From Planctomycetota bacterium (GTDB taxonomy: Bacteria > Planctomycetota > UBA1135 > GCA-002686595): 16,177 bases of DNA. The DNA lies in NCBI GenBank assembly GCA_013140785.1, contig JABFRZ010000420.1:1-16177 (forward strand). Reading direction: 5' to 3'. Shown one piece after another: positions 14,418 to 16,177 of this stretch (position 1 is its first letter; the number at the start of each line of letters is the position of its first letter). A program made the translations under genes and the position numbers. Under the pieces are notes generated by a model. That model saw only the letters and a list, made by a program, of their open reading frames with translations, did not search any database and was not told where the DNA came from.

Positions 14418-14878
14418 GGATTCCTGAGCACGGTGGACATCACGGACGAGCGCGGCCCGGTGGCGCCCTCCCAGTCGAGCCGCAGGGTGATCGGCAGGGC
14501 GTTGGCGGCCAGCTGGTCGGCCACGTCGTCCGGGAAGCTCACGGCGACCTCCGGTCCGTGCTTCTTGCCGATGACGAGCAGCGGATCGTCCACCTGGAGC
14601 TCCCCGAAGTAGTCGCGCTGGGGATCGGGATCGTCCTCTGGGTCCTCGTTGTAGGCCGCATACACCTCCTCGATCGGCATGGCGTGCATGCCCTCGAGCA
14701 GCGCGCGCACGTTCTGGCTGGCGGCGGCCGCTTCCTCGTTCGCTTCATCCAGGCGCAGCGCCCAGAAGACGGTCCCGACGAGCGTACCGAGGGCGATCGC
14801 GAGGATGGCCAGCGCCACGCACACGTCCACGAGCGAGAACCCGTCACGCTCTGACCTGGGTCGATGGGGAAGCTGCAT
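14414..14878 (-). CDS. PilV-like minor prepilin with Asp at +5
   Basis: A 154-residue prepilin and the first gene of the operon. A 13-residue basic leader ends in Gly13, then FSLVDVCVALAILAIALGTL, the cleavage site and hydrophobic helix of type IV pilin-like proteins. The +5 position is Asp18 rather than the near-invariant Glu. The rest has a helical continuation (DEANEEAAAASQNVRALLEGM) and a small strand-rich domain with an acidic stretch (EDPEDDPDPQ, 78-87). Short size and first position suggest PilV or GspI. The ATG at 14876-14878 gives a normal leader length, but no clear ribosome site precedes it. Its stop overlaps the next start (ATGA). Confidence 0.88.
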   Translation of the reverse strand: MQLPHRPRSERDGFSLVDVCVALAILAIALGTLVGTVFWALRLDEANEEAAAASQNVRALLEGMHAMPIEEVYAAYNEDPEDDPDPQRDYFGELQVDDPLLVIGKKHGPEVAVSFPDDVADQLAANALPITLRLDWEGATGPRSSVMSTVLRNP

Positions 14879-15099
14879 GCGAGCGGGCGGCTACGTGAAG
14901 AGCCAGAAAGCCCTCCCGAATCCGGGATGACTCTCGGTCTTGTAGAAGCCCGGTCTTGAGCCGCGCTCGCCCTCCCGCTGTGCGCGCGAACCCGATCGCG
15001 CACGGAAAAGAAGGCCACCACCTGCAACGAGGCACGCACTGCGCGATCCCGCGGGCCTGGCTTCGCCGGCCGCGCGCGGCCAGCCGATGACTGGGCCCC
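14879..15099. other. Divergent intergenic region, no gene seen
   Basis: This 221-bp gap separates the minus-strand prepilin operon from the plus-strand nucleotidyltransferase-like gene and should hold both promoters. I see no convincing -35/-10 pair. It contains a small inverted repeat, TCCCG-AATC-CGGGA (about 14922-14935), and two copies of CGGTCTTG about 18 nt apart (near 14935 and 14951). Confidence 0.4.
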
Positions 15100-16177
15100 A
15101 TGGATCGCGCCGCCGCCGAGCTGTTCCTCGCCTGCCTGTTCGTCGAGTCGACCCCCGAGCGCCTCGAGGCCGTGCGCAACACCGCGAAGACCCTCCGCAA
15201 CTGGGAGGGGCTGCAGTCGGCGCTGGAGGGTCACGGAGTGCTGACGCTGTTCTTGCGCAACCTCGAGCAGGCCGGAGTCGAGCTGCCGCCCGCGATCGCG
15301 CCGAGGTTCCAGGCGCAGAGCGGCGCGCAACGCGACGACGACCAGGGCTCACGCCTCACCCTGCAGCGCTTCCTGGCGGCCGCCGCGCGCGAACAGGTCG
15401 AGGTCACGCTGGTGGGCGGCTCGGCCTTGTTCCTCGACCTCTATCCCGAGCCGCTGCGGCGTGCAGGCCAGCTCGAGTTCCTGGTCCCACCCGAGCACCT
15501 CGGCCGCGCCCTCGCGGCAGGCAAGCAAGCCGGGCTTCTGCTCGACGAAGGCGCGCTACCCGCCTGGTGGTACCGACGCGTCGAGGCGCCCCTGCCGCTC
15601 GCGCCGAGTTCCTCGATGCTGCGTGGCGTGAGCCTGCGCTGCCGACTGCACCACTCCTCGCTGCTCCTCACCGCGCGCGAGCCCGAGCTGCTCGCGCGCC
15701 GCCGCCGCTCACCGTTCGAGGGCCATGCGCTGTACCAGATGGACCCGATCGACGGCTTGCTCGAGCTCTCCGTGCGAATGGCCACGCAGGCCGGCGAGGC
15801 ACTCGTGCACGGGCGGCGCCACCTGCTCACGGCCGCGAGCCACGCTCAGCACCCCCTGCGGCTCGACCACTTGCTCGACCTGCGCACACACGTCGAGCGG
15901 CGCCATGGCGAGATGGTGGTGGGCGAGGTGATTGCCCGCGCGCGCGAGTGGAGCGCCGAGCCCGCGCTGCGCGCGATCCTCGACTGCATCCAGATGGGAC
16001 TGGGTTTCCTGCCCAGCGCGCGCGAGTGGGCGCGCTCGTTGGCCCAGGGCCTCGCGAGCGCGACCTCGGGACCCAACGGAACTTCGTCGGCGCTGTTTCG
16101 GCCCGACCCGATCGAACGCCTGCCGCAGTGGCTGCGGCCCTCGAACGCGTTCCTCGCGCGCCGCTACGCGCTCCCGC
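15100..16177 (+). CDS. Nucleotidyltransferase-like protein (NTP_transf_5 type), cut by window edge
   Basis: The first 359 codons of an uninterrupted frame that runs off the right edge. Layout and motifs recall the NTP_transf_5 family (PF14907): an N-terminal helical part, then VEVTLVGGSALFLDLYPEPLRR (about 100-121), matching 'LLKGAAL-LYP-P--R', then GQLEFLVPPEHLGRALAAGKQAGL (123-146), matching 'DIDLLV-PEDLERA', and later LYQMDPIDGLLELSVRMATQA and LRLDHLLDLRTHVERR. The family's usual acidic DxD pair is replaced by Gln124-Leu-Glu126, so catalysis may be lost or altered. Many family members lie in polysaccharide or capsule loci, but here the neighbours give no such context. The ATG at 15100 is chosen as the first in frame; no Shine-Dalgarno sequence is evident. 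Confidence 0.75.
   Translation, partial: MDRAAAELFLACLFVESTPERLEAVRNTAKTLRNWEGLQSALEGHGVLTLFLRNLEQAGVELPPAIAPRFQAQSGAQRDDDQGSRLTLQRFLAAAAREQVEVTLVGGSALFLDLYPEPLRRAGQLEFLVPPEHLGRALAAGKQAGLLLDEGALPAWWYRRVEAPLPLAPSSSMLRGVSLRCRLHHSSLLLTAREPELLARRRRSPFEGHALYQMDPIDGLLELSVRMATQAGEALVHGRRHLLTAASHAQHPLRLDHLLDLRTHVERRHGEMVVGEVIARAREWSAEPALRAILDCIQMGLGFLPSAREWARSLAQGLASATSGPNGTSSALFRPDPIERLPQWLRPSNAFLARRYALP

Noticed and set aside
12246..14612. A 788-codon open frame on the plus strand opposite the pilin-like operon
   Set aside because: It is antisense to three overlapping or nearly contiguous genes with clear prepilin signals. Its protein is low-complexity (Val/Gly/Arg/Asp-rich) with no fold, as expected from the complement of GC-rich coding DNA.

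Overview
The window is very GC-rich, gene-dense bacterial DNA: 14 genes packed with short gaps and start/stop overlaps, most codons ending in G or C, and no rRNA, tRNA, CRISPR array or insertion sequence that I can see. The mix of genes suggests a free-living Gram-negative bacterium with large high-GC chromosomes, most likely a planctomycete or a myxobacterium-like lineage: secreted acidic proteins of no known family, a DUF309 protein with a 'YLPGR..HP.RDP.GHS' leader, pilin-like proteins carrying Asp-rich Ca2+-type loops, and an EAL-HDOD signalling protein. This taxonomic guess is an inference and no marker gene settles it.

Layout. (1) 1-1329, minus: pyruvate kinase cut by the left edge. (2) 1610-1765, plus: a possible 51-residue one-helix membrane protein. 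(3) 1791-3059, minus: an EAL-HDOD protein of the YuxH/CdgJ type. (4) 3131-3759, minus: a two-gene unit made of a SelW/Rdx-like protein whose CxxU motif is encoded with an in-frame UGA, followed 5 nt later by a JAMM/MPN metalloprotease-like protein. (5) 4002-6651, plus: two tandem paralogous secreted proteins and a DUF309 protein, tightly linked. (6) 6671-7261, minus: pyroglutamyl-peptidase I. (7) 7374-8105, plus: a lipoprotein with seven ~20-residue beta-solenoid-type repeats. (8) 8186-10892, plus: an AtuA-like (DUF1446) protein, its separately encoded small C-terminal partner and a phosphotransacetylase, probably one operon. (9) 10948-14878, minus: a minor-pilin-like operon (PilV-, PilW- and PilX-like) ending in a HEAT-repeat protein. 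(10) 15100 to the right edge, plus: a nucleotidyltransferase-like protein, partial.

The most notable item is the probable selenoprotein at 3541-3759. A conventional gene caller would break or miss it because UGA is codon 11. Reading UGA as selenocysteine gives a complete 72-residue Rdx-fold protein with the motif C-V-Q-U. A 7-bp hairpin begins 14 nt after the UGA and carries the loop GGUCU, the same five bases found in the apical loop of the Escherichia coli fdhF SECIS element. Other points of interest are the coupling of a SelW-like protein to a JAMM protein, the split AtuA genes joined to phosphotransacetylase, an Asp in place of the invariant Glu5 in a prepilin, and a pyruvate kinase with the Lys signature of potassium-independent enzymes.
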